Shown one piece after another: positions 1 to 4,736 of a stretch of DNA of 7,219 nucleotides. The DNA is from Spirochaetales bacterium. Lineage in GTDB: Bacteria; Spirochaetota; Spirochaetia; DTKZ01. The notes under the pieces are model-generated. The model saw only the letters and a list, made by a program, of their open reading frames with translations. It had not been told where the DNA came from and did no database searches. How positions within the stretch are numbered: the stretch's first letter is position 1; every line of letters starts with the position of its first letter. The translations under genes were made by a program, and so were the position numbers. The DNA is taken from positions 1 through 7,219 of the forward strand of contig JAISQU010000311.1 of the NCBI GenBank assembly GCA_031274005.1, in the 5' to 3' direction.

Positions 1-803
1 CCAATATCCGTTACAAAGGACACGCTGGCAAATAAGGCATTGCCGCGCAGTATATAGGCGGACTCAAGGTTCGGGTTAAGTTTGATTGCTTCGGTAAAAT
101 CTTCTATGGCCATTTCGAATTCCCCGCGGGACGCAAAAAGAATGCCCCGGTCAAGGAAAGTTCCGGCTGTTTTGGGCGGGGCGGTTCCGTAACCCGCGGC
201 CTTGCTAACCAGAACATTGTTTTTCAGGCTGGCAAGCATGTCTTTTAACTGTTTGTCATTGCGAACGTCAAGCCGCGTGGAAGTCGCGTGTACCGCGGTT
301 TCGGCGTTTATGGAGCTTACGCGGCAGCGGTAGCGGCCCCCGGCGTTTACAAACTGCCCGGTAATGACAAGCTGCGCACCCAGAAACTTTCCCACGGAAA
401 GGGCCGTCTCATCGCTTACAAAACCGGACATCTGGAAATCAAGTTCCTTAAAAATATAGGGAAGGTTCCGGCGGTCAGCCACTTCCAGGCTGCTGTCAAC
501 CAAAGCGCCGGAAAGCTCGTCCATTATGTAATCGGAAAGGTTTTCGGATTCCGATTCAAAGGCGACAATCGATACCCGCGTTCCGGCGGACAGTTTTTCG
601 CTAATATCGTCCGCCGCCTGCTGTATGGCCTGGTCGAGCGAAAGGTAATCCGCGCCCGCGTCCCCGTTTGTGTCCGCCGCCGTCGGCGGCGTGTCAACTT
701 CCATATTCGTGTCTCCGCCGCCCGTATTCCCTTCCGTGCTGGCGCAGGAAAAAAACGTTGCTAAAATCATTATAAAAATTAAAAACCCAGAAAACTTTTT
801 CAT
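1..803 (-). CDS. Lipoprotein with CsgG/LpoB-like domain and C-terminal TPR (partial)
   Basis: The reverse strand is open from ATG at 803 to the left edge, giving 267 visible residues without a stop, so the C-terminus is missing. Residues 1-20 form a lipoprotein signal: two Lys, a hydrophobic core, then TFFSC with the lipidated Cys at 20, a loose lipobox typical of spirochaetes. Residues 21-52 are a low-complexity Gly/Thr/Asp/Pro linker. Residues 75-190 match the CsgG/LpoB-like pattern: VSIVAF strand, YIMDEL helix, VADRRNL, then ELDFQMSG, SVGKFLGAQLVITGQF and YRCRVSSINAET. Residues 212-248 form a TPR (RGILFASRGEFEMAIEDFTE, then AIKLNPN) and a second begins at 249. In known families such proteins sit at the envelope and bind partners or cell-wall synthases; the specific role here is unknown. 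AGGAGG at 808-813 lies 4 nt before the ATG. The gene follows the 999-1256 gene but is separated from it by a hairpin-repeat region. Confidence 0.85.
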   Translation of the reverse strand, partial: MKKFSGFLIFIMILATFFSCASTEGNTGGGDTNMEVDTPPTAADTNGDAGADYLSLDQAIQQAADDISEKLSAGTRVSIVAFESESENLSDYIMDELSGALVDSSLEVADRRNLPYIFKELDFQMSGFVSDETALSVGKFLGAQLVITGQFVNAGGRYRCRVSSINAETAVHATSTRLDVRNDKQLKDMLASLKNNVLVSKAAGYGTAPPKTAGTFLDRGILFASRGEFEMAIEDFTEAIKLNPNLESAYILRGNALFASVSFVTDI

Positions 804-807
804 ACGC

Positions 808-813
808 CCTCCT
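808..813 (-). promoter_or_regulatory. Ribosome binding site of the CsgG/LpoB-like lipoprotein gene
   Basis: The reverse strand reads AGGAGG here, 4 nt upstream of the ATG at 803. It fixes the start at the Met that begins a clean lipoprotein signal peptide. I found no convincing -35/-10 pair between here and the hairpin at 871-890. Confidence 0.75.
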
Positions 814-870
814 GAAATATTAACATTTACAAAGCAGAATACCCATTTTTAAAAAGTGAAAAATGACTCT

Positions 871-890
871 CCTCGCCCTGAAGGGCGAGG
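871..890. repeat. Hairpin repeat, copy 1 (IS200/IS605-end-like)
   Basis: A perfect 8-bp stem (CCTCGCCC / GGGCGAGG) with a TGAA loop. Its core and the bases just after it (CGCCCTGAAGGGCG, then A, then GGTAT) recur at 964-983 as CGCCCTAAAGGGCG, then G, then GGTAT. Sequences of this form are common at the ends of IS200/IS605-type elements and in solitary REP-like repeats derived from them. No transposase or TnpB ORF is present between or beside the copies, so any element would be a remnant or a small non-autonomous unit. The assignment rests on resemblance only. Confidence 0.5.
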
Positions 891-906
891 TATCGTCGCT
901 CTGCAA

Positions 907-933
907 GGTATGGATTGTATGCGGGTCCATACC
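907..933. repeat. Stem-loop between the two hairpin repeats
   Basis: GGTATGG at 907-913 pairs perfectly with CCATACC at 927-933 around a 13-nt loop. It lies between the related hairpins at 871-890 and 964-977 and looks like part of the same repeat unit. No coding content is apparent. Confidence 0.45.
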
Positions 934-963
934 CCAACAAACAAAACCTTACCGGGTTCAAAA

Positions 964-989
964 CGCCCTAAAGGGCGGGGTATGTACCC
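964..989. repeat. Hairpin repeat, copy 2; possible minus-strand terminator
   Basis: CGCCC and GGGCG form a 5-bp stem around TAAA (964-977), followed by the imperfectly closed palindrome GGGTA-TG-TACCC (978-989). This is the second copy of the motif at 871-890. Read on the minus strand, the hairpin ends in TTTT and sits 22 nt after the stop of the 85-residue gene, so it could also act as that gene's terminator, although the T-run is short. Confidence 0.45.
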
Positions 990-998
990 GCTTGCGAA

Positions 999-1256
999 TC
1001 AACGGCATTCCGGTCTGTTAAAAACTGTCTTAATATTGTTCGCGGTTGTTGAATTACCATCATCTGTATATTTTTTAATAGCTTCTCCAACCAACTTACC
1101 AGGCTGCACGTATTCCTCCCCTGTACTCGTTTGATGACCAAGTATTGAAAGAATCGTGCATAATTCCTCAAGACTAATTTTTTGACCAACATCAGCGGCG
1201 ATATTAGCAAGACCACCAACAATTTTTATACCAATCAGCGTATTATCCATAACCAT
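999..1256 (-). CDS. Unrecognised small protein, 85 residues
   Basis: I do not recognise the family. The ATG at 1256 is preceded by AGGAGG (1262-1267) with 5-nt spacing, which supports it as a real gene; a second Met at codon 3 would be 11 nt from the same site and is less likely. The protein has no signal peptide and no obvious membrane span. The N-terminal half looks helical and moderately hydrophobic (LIGIKIVGGLANIAADVGQK, then SLEELCTILSILGH); the C-terminal half is polar (TSTGEEY, KLVGEAIKKYTDDGN, TTANNIKTVF). It contains a single Cys before the C-terminal RPECR. It lies downstream of the LRR gene on the same strand, but the intrinsic terminator at 1275-1303 stands between them, so expression needs readthrough or a promoter inside the LRR gene's 3' end. 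Overlapping frames on the same strand show no ribosome binding site. Confidence 0.65.
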   Translation of the reverse strand: MVMDNTLIGIKIVGGLANIAADVGQKISLEELCTILSILGHQTSTGEEYVQPGKLVGEAIKKYTDDGNSTTANNIKTVFNRPECR

Positions 1257-1261
1257 AACGG

Positions 1262-1267
1262 CCTCCT
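1262..1267 (-). promoter_or_regulatory. Ribosome binding site of the 85-residue gene
   Basis: AGGAGG on the reverse strand, 5 nt before the ATG at 1256. It is the main evidence that this short reading frame is translated. It begins only about 8 nt downstream of the T-run of the preceding terminator. Confidence 0.7.
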
Positions 1268-1274
1268 GTGAATG

Positions 1275-1303
1275 TAAAAAATTTCCCCGGCAAACTGCCG
1301 GGG
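1275..1303 (-). terminator. Intrinsic terminator after the LRR gene
   Basis: A perfect 8-bp GC-rich stem (CCCCGGCA / TGCCGGGG, 1285-1292 and 1296-1303) with a 3-nt loop is followed on the minus strand by AAATTTTTT. It begins 21 nt after the stop codon of the LRR gene, a standard placement. The other strand has no T-run, so it works in the minus direction only. It also stands directly before the ribosome binding site of the 85-residue gene. Confidence 0.85.
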
Positions 1304-1324
1304 TAACAAAGCTAAAGTTTCCTG

Positions 1325-2314
1325 TTAAAACCTGCCCGTATAGCCCCGTTTTTTTAAAGCCGCCTGGCTTGCGAGGTTGACTTTGGGACAGCCCGTAAAA
1401 GCACTATTATCCATGGAAATAGTTTCTACTGAGTCGGGGATAGTAACCGTGATAAGGCTGGAACAATTCCTAAAAGCGCCTGCCGCGATCTTTTTGATAG
1501 TGGATGGCAGGGTAAGGGATGCCAGCGCTCCGCAACCGGAGAAGGCGCCTGACTCGATTTCCGTAACCCCTTCCGGAATGATAATTGACGTGAGGCTACA
1601 GTTGCTGAAAGTACCGCCTTCAATTTTGGTTATGCCCGGCGGCAGGGTAATTGATTTTAAACGTGTATTTGCAAAAGCGCCCCCCGCTATACGAGAGACG
1701 GTTGAAGGGATTGTTATTGCGGTGATGGCTGTTTCCGCGAACAGATTTTCCCCTATAACGGTGAAGCCTTCGGGGATCGTTACGGCCGCAAGTTTAGAGC
1801 AGCCGGAAAAAATATCTTTCCCGATAGTCTTCAAGGCAGCGGGGAGAGTTATTTGGGTAATAGATGTGTAGGCAAAAGCGCCATCGCCTATTGCGGTAAC
1901 AGTGGGCGGAATAGTAACGGAAACCAAATTTCCTTGACCTGAAAAAGCGGAATTCCCTATACGGATAACTCCTGAAGGAATAACAACGCTCGTAACGGAG
2001 CTCGCGCTGGTCTCCTCAACGGCTCCTGCTCCCTGAACCGTCCTGCTCATCATCATTGCGTCGGTTGCTGCAATGAGCCTTTCGCGTTCGCTGAGAAATT
2101 TGAAAGCTCTATCCCCGATTTCCCTCACCGGCATTCCCTGTATTTTGGCGGGTATTACCGCCTTGGCTGCCTTGCCGTTGTATTTTTCGATGACTACCCC
2201 CTCGCCATCATCGGTAAGGCCAACCGTAAAGTCCGCCTCGGTCTGGGCAAAGGTCGGAACTGAGCACAGCGCCAAGCCTATAACCGCTAAAACAGCAAAA
2301 AATCTTTTTTTCAT
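1325..2314 (-). CDS. Secreted BspA-type leucine-rich-repeat protein (LRR_5)
   Basis: A 329-residue exported protein. Residues 1-23 are a signal peptide (MKKR, hydrophobic core, TFA before Gln24); LALC at 14-17 could be misread as a lipobox, but the later A-x-A-like site fits better. A first LRR_5 unit lies at about 50-73 (VIPAKIQGMPVREIGDRAF). A non-repeat insertion follows at about 74-106 (RERLIAATDAMMMSRTV, then Ser/Thr/Glu-rich). Nine further units carry the IP or LP mark at 113, 136, 158, 181, 203, 225, 247, 270 and 293, a period of 22-23 residues with the pattern S-I-T-I-P-x-x-V-x-x-I-G-x-x-A-F. A short cap ends at 329. BspA-type LRR proteins are surface or secreted and often mediate adhesion or protein contacts; the ligand here is unknown. 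The start at 2314 is chosen over an in-frame Met at 2350 because AAGGAG (2321-2326) precedes it and the signal peptide begins there. It is transcribed divergently from the XRE regulator. Confidence 0.9.
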   Translation of the reverse strand: MKKRFFAVLAVIGLALCSVPTFAQTEADFTVGLTDDGEGVVIEKYNGKAAKAVIPAKIQGMPVREIGDRAFKFLSERERLIAATDAMMMSRTVQGAGAVEETSASSVTSVVIPSGVIRIGNSAFSGQGNLVSVTIPPTVTAIGDGAFAYTSITQITLPAALKTIGKDIFSGCSKLAAVTIPEGFTVIGENLFAETAITAITIPSTVSRIAGGAFANTRLKSITLPPGITKIEGGTFSNCSLTSIIIPEGVTEIESGAFSGCGALASLTLPSTIKKIAAGAFRNCSSLITVTIPDSVETISMDNSAFTGCPKVNLASQAALKKRGYTGRF

Positions 2315-2320
2315 ATCAAT

Positions 2321-2326
2321 CTCCTT
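2321..2326 (-). promoter_or_regulatory. Ribosome binding site that sets the LRR gene start
   Basis: AAGGAG on the reverse strand, 6 nt before the ATG at 2314. It decides against the upstream in-frame ATG at 2350, which would add 12 charged residues in front of the signal peptide and has no comparable site. Confidence 0.75.
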
Positions 2327-2365
2327 GTTTACGAGTTTCCGGCAGCCCACGCTACCAATTTTTTA

Positions 2366-2388
2366 AACTATAACATACCGTTATAGTT
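2366..2388. promoter_or_regulatory. Candidate operator: 9-bp perfect inverted repeat, 5-bp spacer
   Basis: AACTATAAC (2366-2374), spacer ATACC, then GTTATAGTT (2380-2388), a perfect 23-bp dyad. It overlaps the predicted start of transcription of the LRR gene and the place where a -35 box of the divergent XRE gene would lie. The size and symmetry suit a dimeric XRE-family protein, and the only regulator nearby starts 82 bp away. A weaker partial match containing CTATA occurs at 2451-2456. Alternatively, in the LRR mRNA it would form a 5'-end stem-loop that affects stability. The repeat is seen; binding is inferred. Confidence 0.6.
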
Positions 2389-2401
2389 AGTATTATATAA
2401 T
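2370..2401 (+). promoter_or_regulatory. Probable promoter of the XRE regulator gene
   Basis: TATAAT lies at 2396-2401 on the plus strand, half of the palindrome TATTATATAATA (2391-2402) that gives the LRR gene its -10 box on the other strand. The -35 is poor: ATAACA at 2370-2375 matches four of six bases, 18 bp before TATATA (2394-2399). It overlaps the left half of the inverted repeat, which would fit autoregulation. The weak -35 keeps confidence low. Confidence 0.4.
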
Positions 2402-2423
2402 AACGTAAAAATCATTGTGTCAA
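2392..2423 (-). promoter_or_regulatory. Sigma70-type promoter of the LRR gene
   Basis: On the minus strand TTGACA (complement of 2418-2423) is followed by TATATAAT (complement of 2392-2399). The spacing is 18 bp to TATATA or 20 bp to TATAAT. Transcription would begin near 2385, inside the inverted repeat at 2366-2388, leaving a leader of about 70 nt before the ATG at 2314. The perfect -35 hexamer makes this the best promoter in the window. Confidence 0.65.
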
Positions 2424-2469
2424 TAGCCCTGCGTTCAGTAAATTCAAAGTCTATAGCGTAAAGTTTTAT

Positions 2470-2787
2470 ATGACCAAATTAAGGACTATCCTTGCTGAAA
2501 ATCTAAAGGCCTACCGGAACGAAATGGGGTTTTCCCAGTTAAAACTGGCTGATTTGGCGGACACCGCCCCCAATTATATAGCCATGATTGAGGCGGGGAA
2601 ACGTTTCCCCACCGACACCATGCTTGAAAAAATCGCCGCCGCCCTCCGGCGGGAACCCATCGAACTCTTTGCCGTTACCCCCATACAAAAACAGTGGCGG
2701 GAAGCGCTGCTGGCGGAATTGGCTGAATTCATCAACTTAAAACTCCAGTCCGCAAAAAATACTACCCCTCGCGAACCCCGGCATTGA
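2470..2787 (+). CDS. XRE-family (Cro/CI-type HTH) transcriptional regulator
   Basis: A 105-residue DNA-binding protein. Residues 8-67 form a complete HTH_3 domain: ILAENLKAYRNEMGFSQLKL, then ADLADTAPNYIAMIEAGKR (recognition helix about 33-44), then FPTDTMLEKIAAALRREPIELF. A short C-terminal helix (QKQWREALLAELAEFINLKL, 73-92) probably supports dimerisation. The last residues (NTTPREPRH) are polar and look unstructured. The ribosome binding site is weak: only TAAAG about 6 nt before the ATG. The gene is divergent from the LRR gene, with a perfect dyad in the shared control region, so local repression and autoregulation are likely. An AAA AAT codon pair inside an A6 run (2754-2759) near the end could permit a -1 slip into the frame of the next small ORF, giving a protein of about 148 residues. 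Family assignment is firm; the target genes are inferred. Confidence 0.9.
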   Translation: MTKLRTILAENLKAYRNEMGFSQLKLADLADTAPNYIAMIEAGKRFPTDTMLEKIAAALRREPIELFAVTPIQKQWREALLAELAEFINLKLQSAKNTTPREPRH

Positions 2788-2915
2788 CAGTCAAAGAAGA
2801 CGCCCCCGCCGAAATACGTGCCGCCTTGTCCGCGGACGCCGTAGAAGCTCTTCGGAAACTGGTGGAGGCCAAGAAGACCTATGATGAAATTTTTAGTAAA
2901 ATAATCTATCCATAA
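2784..2915 (+). CDS. Small overlapping ORF, 43 residues, or frameshifted tail of the XRE protein
   Basis: TTG at 2784 overlaps the TGA stop of the XRE gene (TTGA) and opens 43 codons to TAA at 2913-2915. The product is charged and strongly helical: TVKEDAPAEIRAALSADAVE, then ALRKLVEAKKTYDEIFSKII. Codon use, rich in G/C third positions (GCC, GAC, CTG, GTG, GAG, AAG), resembles the neighbouring genes and the stretch does not look random. There is no separate ribosome binding site, so translation would be coupled to the XRE gene. The same frame is open back to 2727, so a -1 shift at the A6 run (2754-2759) would fuse it to the regulator. Three readings remain: a separate small partner protein, a programmed frameshift tail, or a once-longer regulator broken by an indel. 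No family is recognised. Confidence 0.45.
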   Translation: MTVKEDAPAEIRAALSADAVEALRKLVEAKKTYDEIFSKIIYP

Positions 2916-2926
2916 TGGCACTTCTT

Positions 2927-3049
2927 CCGCGCCGCAGGCGCGGGGCCTTGGGCCAGCGCAAGGGATTGGAGGGGCGCAAAGCGGCCCGCGCACAGCGCGG
3001 GCGGAACCCCCGAAAAGCCCGGCCCTGCCGCCGCTCCGCGGCGGCAGGG
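2927..3049. repeat. Cluster of GC-rich stem-loops (REP-like repeat or structured RNA)
   Basis: Four stem-loops are packed into 123 bp: 2927-2943 (7-bp stem, GCA loop), 2946-2963 (CCTTG/CAAGG), 2984-3002 (8-bp stem GCCCGCGC/GCGCGGGC, ACA loop) and 3023-3049 (12-bp stem CCCTGCCGCCGC, TCC loop). A small CGC-AAA-GCG hairpin (2975-2983) and the third stem lie side by side within GGGG (2971-2974) and CCCC (3007-3010), a possible three-way junction. None is followed by a T-run, so they are not intrinsic terminators. The region between 2916 and 3136 has no convincing gene: the frame open through it encodes only Arg/Ala/Pro/Ser-rich sequence. A dispersed intergenic repeat is the likeliest explanation. 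Confidence 0.6.
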
Positions 3050-3136
3050 GTGCGCCCAAGTTCTTCATCTTCCGCGTCCCCCTGTCTTCCGCCTTCTTGC
3101 AAATTCTCCCGTAACCCTTTACATTTTAGGTCAATT

Positions 3137-4204
3137 ATGGAAGCAATCGTCATCCTCGCGGGCGGGTCGGGTACCCGGCTGTGGCCCGCGTCCACTCCTG
3201 AAAGGCCCAAACAGTTTTTGTCCCTTGGCGGAGACGAGTCTTTCCTTCGCCTTACCGCGGAACGCGGCCTTGCTCTGGCCCCCAAAGCCGAGCTTGTCGT
3301 GGTTACGCACGAGCGTTACCTTGAGGCTACAATCAGGGAACTGGCCCCCTGCGTCCGCTCGGGGGCCGCCGTCACCGTACTGCCCGAACCGGAGGGGCGC
3401 AACACCGCGCCGGCCATAGCCTTTGCCGCCCTGTACCTGCGGGGCCGCATGCCGCCGGAGGCCCGCGTTCTTATTCTTTCGGCCGACCACCTTATCAGGC
3501 CGCGGGAGAACTTTGCCGCCGACGCTGCGAAAGCCTCCGGGTTGGGGGCGCAGGGGTACGTCGCTGTTTTCGGCATTCCGCCGCAGGGCGCGAACACGGG
3601 CTACGGTTACATAGAAGCGGGCCAAGCCGCGGGAGAGGGCTTTGAAGTGCTGTCTTTCAAGGAAAAACCCGACGCCGCCACTGCCGCGAAGTACCTTGCC
3701 GCGGGGAACTATTACTGGAACTCCGGCATGTTTGTTTTCTCCCTGAAAACGCTGGAAGAGGAGTTCGCGGCTCACGCTCCGGATGTATGGCTTCCTTTTC
3801 TGCGGCTTGCTGAAAAAACCGCGCCGGAAAAAGGCAGGATTGCGGACGGCGATGTCCGCGTTTGGGGCGAGTCGCGGGATATGAAAAGCCTGTACGAAAA
3901 ACTTCCGTCTATTTCAGTCGATTACGCCGTTATGGAAAAATCCTCAAAAACCGCCATGGTCAGGGCTTCGTTTGAATGGAACGATGTCGGCAGTTGGGAC
4001 GAGGCCGCCCGGCTGTATCAGGATGAGGCCCCCGCGGTGTTTGCCGCCGGCGCAGCGGGAAACCGTGTTTTTTCCGATATTCCCGTTGCCCTGTGCGGGG
4101 TGGAAAATCTTGTCGTTGTGATACGCGGCGGGCGCGCCCTTGTCATGAAGCAGGGTTCATCCCAGCTTGTTCGGGAGGCGGCAAAGGCATTGGGAAATGC
4201 ATAG
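3137..4204 (+). CDS. manC: Mannose-1-phosphate guanylyltransferase (GDP-mannose synthesis)
   Basis: A 355-residue cytoplasmic nucleotidyltransferase making GDP-mannose from mannose 1-phosphate and GTP, the donor for mannosylated glycans and the precursor of GDP-fucose and related sugars. Motifs in order: the nucleotide-binding loop LAGGSGTRLWPAS (7-19), RPKQF (23-27), PEGRNTAPAIA (85-95), the SADH metal-site motif (115-118), NTGYGYIE (153-160), FKEKP (174-178), WNSGMF (194-199), SISVDYAVMEKS (258-269) and WNDVGSW (281-287). The length matches the short form without the C-terminal cupin-type phosphomannose isomerase domain of two-domain ManC/AlgA proteins. The start at 3137 is chosen over a longer in-frame start at 2915 because homologues begin just before the GGSGTRLWP loop and the upstream stretch is low-complexity repeat sequence; AGG at 3128-3130 is a modest ribosome binding site. 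The stop overlaps the next gene by 8 bp, implying coupled translation. Confidence 0.93.
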   Translation: MEAIVILAGGSGTRLWPASTPERPKQFLSLGGDESFLRLTAERGLALAPKAELVVVTHERYLEATIRELAPCVRSGAAVTVLPEPEGRNTAPAIAFAALYLRGRMPPEARVLILSADHLIRPRENFAADAAKASGLGAQGYVAVFGIPPQGANTGYGYIEAGQAAGEGFEVLSFKEKPDAATAAKYLAAGNYYWNSGMFVFSLKTLEEEFAAHAPDVWLPFLRLAEKTAPEKGRIADGDVRVWGESRDMKSLYEKLPSISVDYAVMEKSSKTAMVRASFEWNDVGSWDEAARLYQDEAPAVFAAGAAGNRVFSDIPVALCGVENLVVVIRGGRALVMKQGSSQLVREAAKALGNA

Positions 4205-4736
4205 TAAGCCATTGCGGCAATGGCCCCGCCATAAGCGCAACAGGCTCCTGGCTGTGATTTTTGTATGTATATACATTGTATATACACCGCCGGTCTTTGC
4301 CGACGACGCCCCCGAGGCCGCCGGGGAAGATAAATCCACTTTTTACGAATGGTTTAAGGGCGCCTGCCTTCTTTTGGGGACGACCCTCGAAGAAGCCTTT
4401 CAGAGTTTCGGAGCCCCCCTGCGGGTCGGCTCCACACGGGGTGAGGAGTCCTGGCAGGACGATGTTGTATTCGAGTACGACGACGGCCTTTCCCTTTTCT
4501 GGTACAAAGACAGGGTATGGCAGCTGCGCTTCGGGCCCGGTTTTCGCGCGGTTTTTTCGGATATAGGCATGGGCTGCGCCCGTGAAGAAATTATTGCCGT
4601 TTTGGGAAAACCCTTCTACGATGAGGATGACTGGATTCTCTACCACTTTGCCGGGCAGGGTTATCCTGTACGGCTGCGGCTTTTCTTCGGAGAAAAGGGC
4701 CTTGAGGATATTTACATCTACAGGGGTGATTTTTAA
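4197..4736 (+). CDS. Exported protein with two copies of a G-x3-EE-x5-G-x-P motif
   Basis: A 179-residue protein of unknown function. Residues 1-35 are a signal peptide: a long Arg/Lys/His-rich n-region, the core LLAVIFVCIYIVY (17-29) and cleavage after VFA, before DDAPE. The mature part holds two modules of similar plan. Module 1 (60-112) has GTTLEEAFQSFGAP followed by W-Q-D-D, VVFEYDDGLSLFWYKDRVWQ. Module 2 (123-176) has GCAREEIIAVLGKP followed by DDW, then LYHF and LRLFFGEKGLEDIYIY. Gly, Glu-Glu, Gly and Pro occupy identical offsets in both. This helix then beta-sheet plan resembles SmpA/BamE-type modules, a weak fold-level suggestion only. The start at 4197, overlapping the manC stop by 8 bp, is preferred over 4167 because AAAGG (4183-4187) precedes it and it gives a shorter n-region. 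Its stop overlaps the aroDE start by one base. It has no Cys suited to lipidation. Confidence 0.75.
   Translation: MHSKPLRQWPRHKRNRLLAVIFVCIYIVYTPPVFADDAPEAAGEDKSTFYEWFKGACLLLGTTLEEAFQSFGAPLRVGSTRGEESWQDDVVFEYDDGLSLFWYKDRVWQLRFGPGFRAVFSDIGMGCAREEIIAVLGKPFYDEDDWILYHFAGQGYPVRLRLFFGEKGLEDIYIYRGDF
4266..4286. repeat. Two tandem TGTATATACA palindromes, 11-bp period
   Basis: TGTATATACA occurs at 4266-4275 and again at 4277-4286, one base apart, so the centres are 11 bp apart, about one helical turn. Each copy is its own reverse complement. The tract lies in the signal-peptide codons of the exported protein and is sharply AT-rich within a GC-rich gene. It may be an operator-like site or simply codons for Cys-Ile-Tyr-Ile-Val-Tyr-Thr. 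Confidence 0.5.

Noticed and set aside
288..764. Plus-strand ORF of 158 residues
   Set aside because: It lies antisense to the lipoprotein gene, whose reverse frame gives clear signal-peptide, CsgG/LpoB-like and TPR patterns.
856..1134. Plus-strand ORF of 92 residues
   Set aside because: Its repeated RPEGRG/RPKGRG peptides come from the two hairpin repeats, there is no ribosome binding site, and it runs antisense to the 85-residue gene.
2315..2350. Upstream start (ATG 2350) for the LRR protein
   Set aside because: It would put 12 residues before a normal signal peptide and has no ribosome binding site; AAGGAG is correctly spaced for 2314.
3097..3125. Possible promoter TTGCAA - 17 bp - TACATT before manC
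   Set aside because: Spacing is good, but transcription would start about 5 nt before the ATG and exclude the AGG ribosome binding site, so it is not credible without start-site data.
2915..3136. Extended N-terminus of ManC starting at ATG 2915
   Set aside because: The added 74 residues are Arg/Ala/Ser/Pro-rich, arise from the stem-loop repeat cluster, and precede the point where ManC proteins normally begin.
3131..3775. Minus-strand ORF of 214 residues opposite manC
   Set aside because: It is a Gly/Arg-rich shadow of a GC-rich gene with every ManC motif intact on the other strand.
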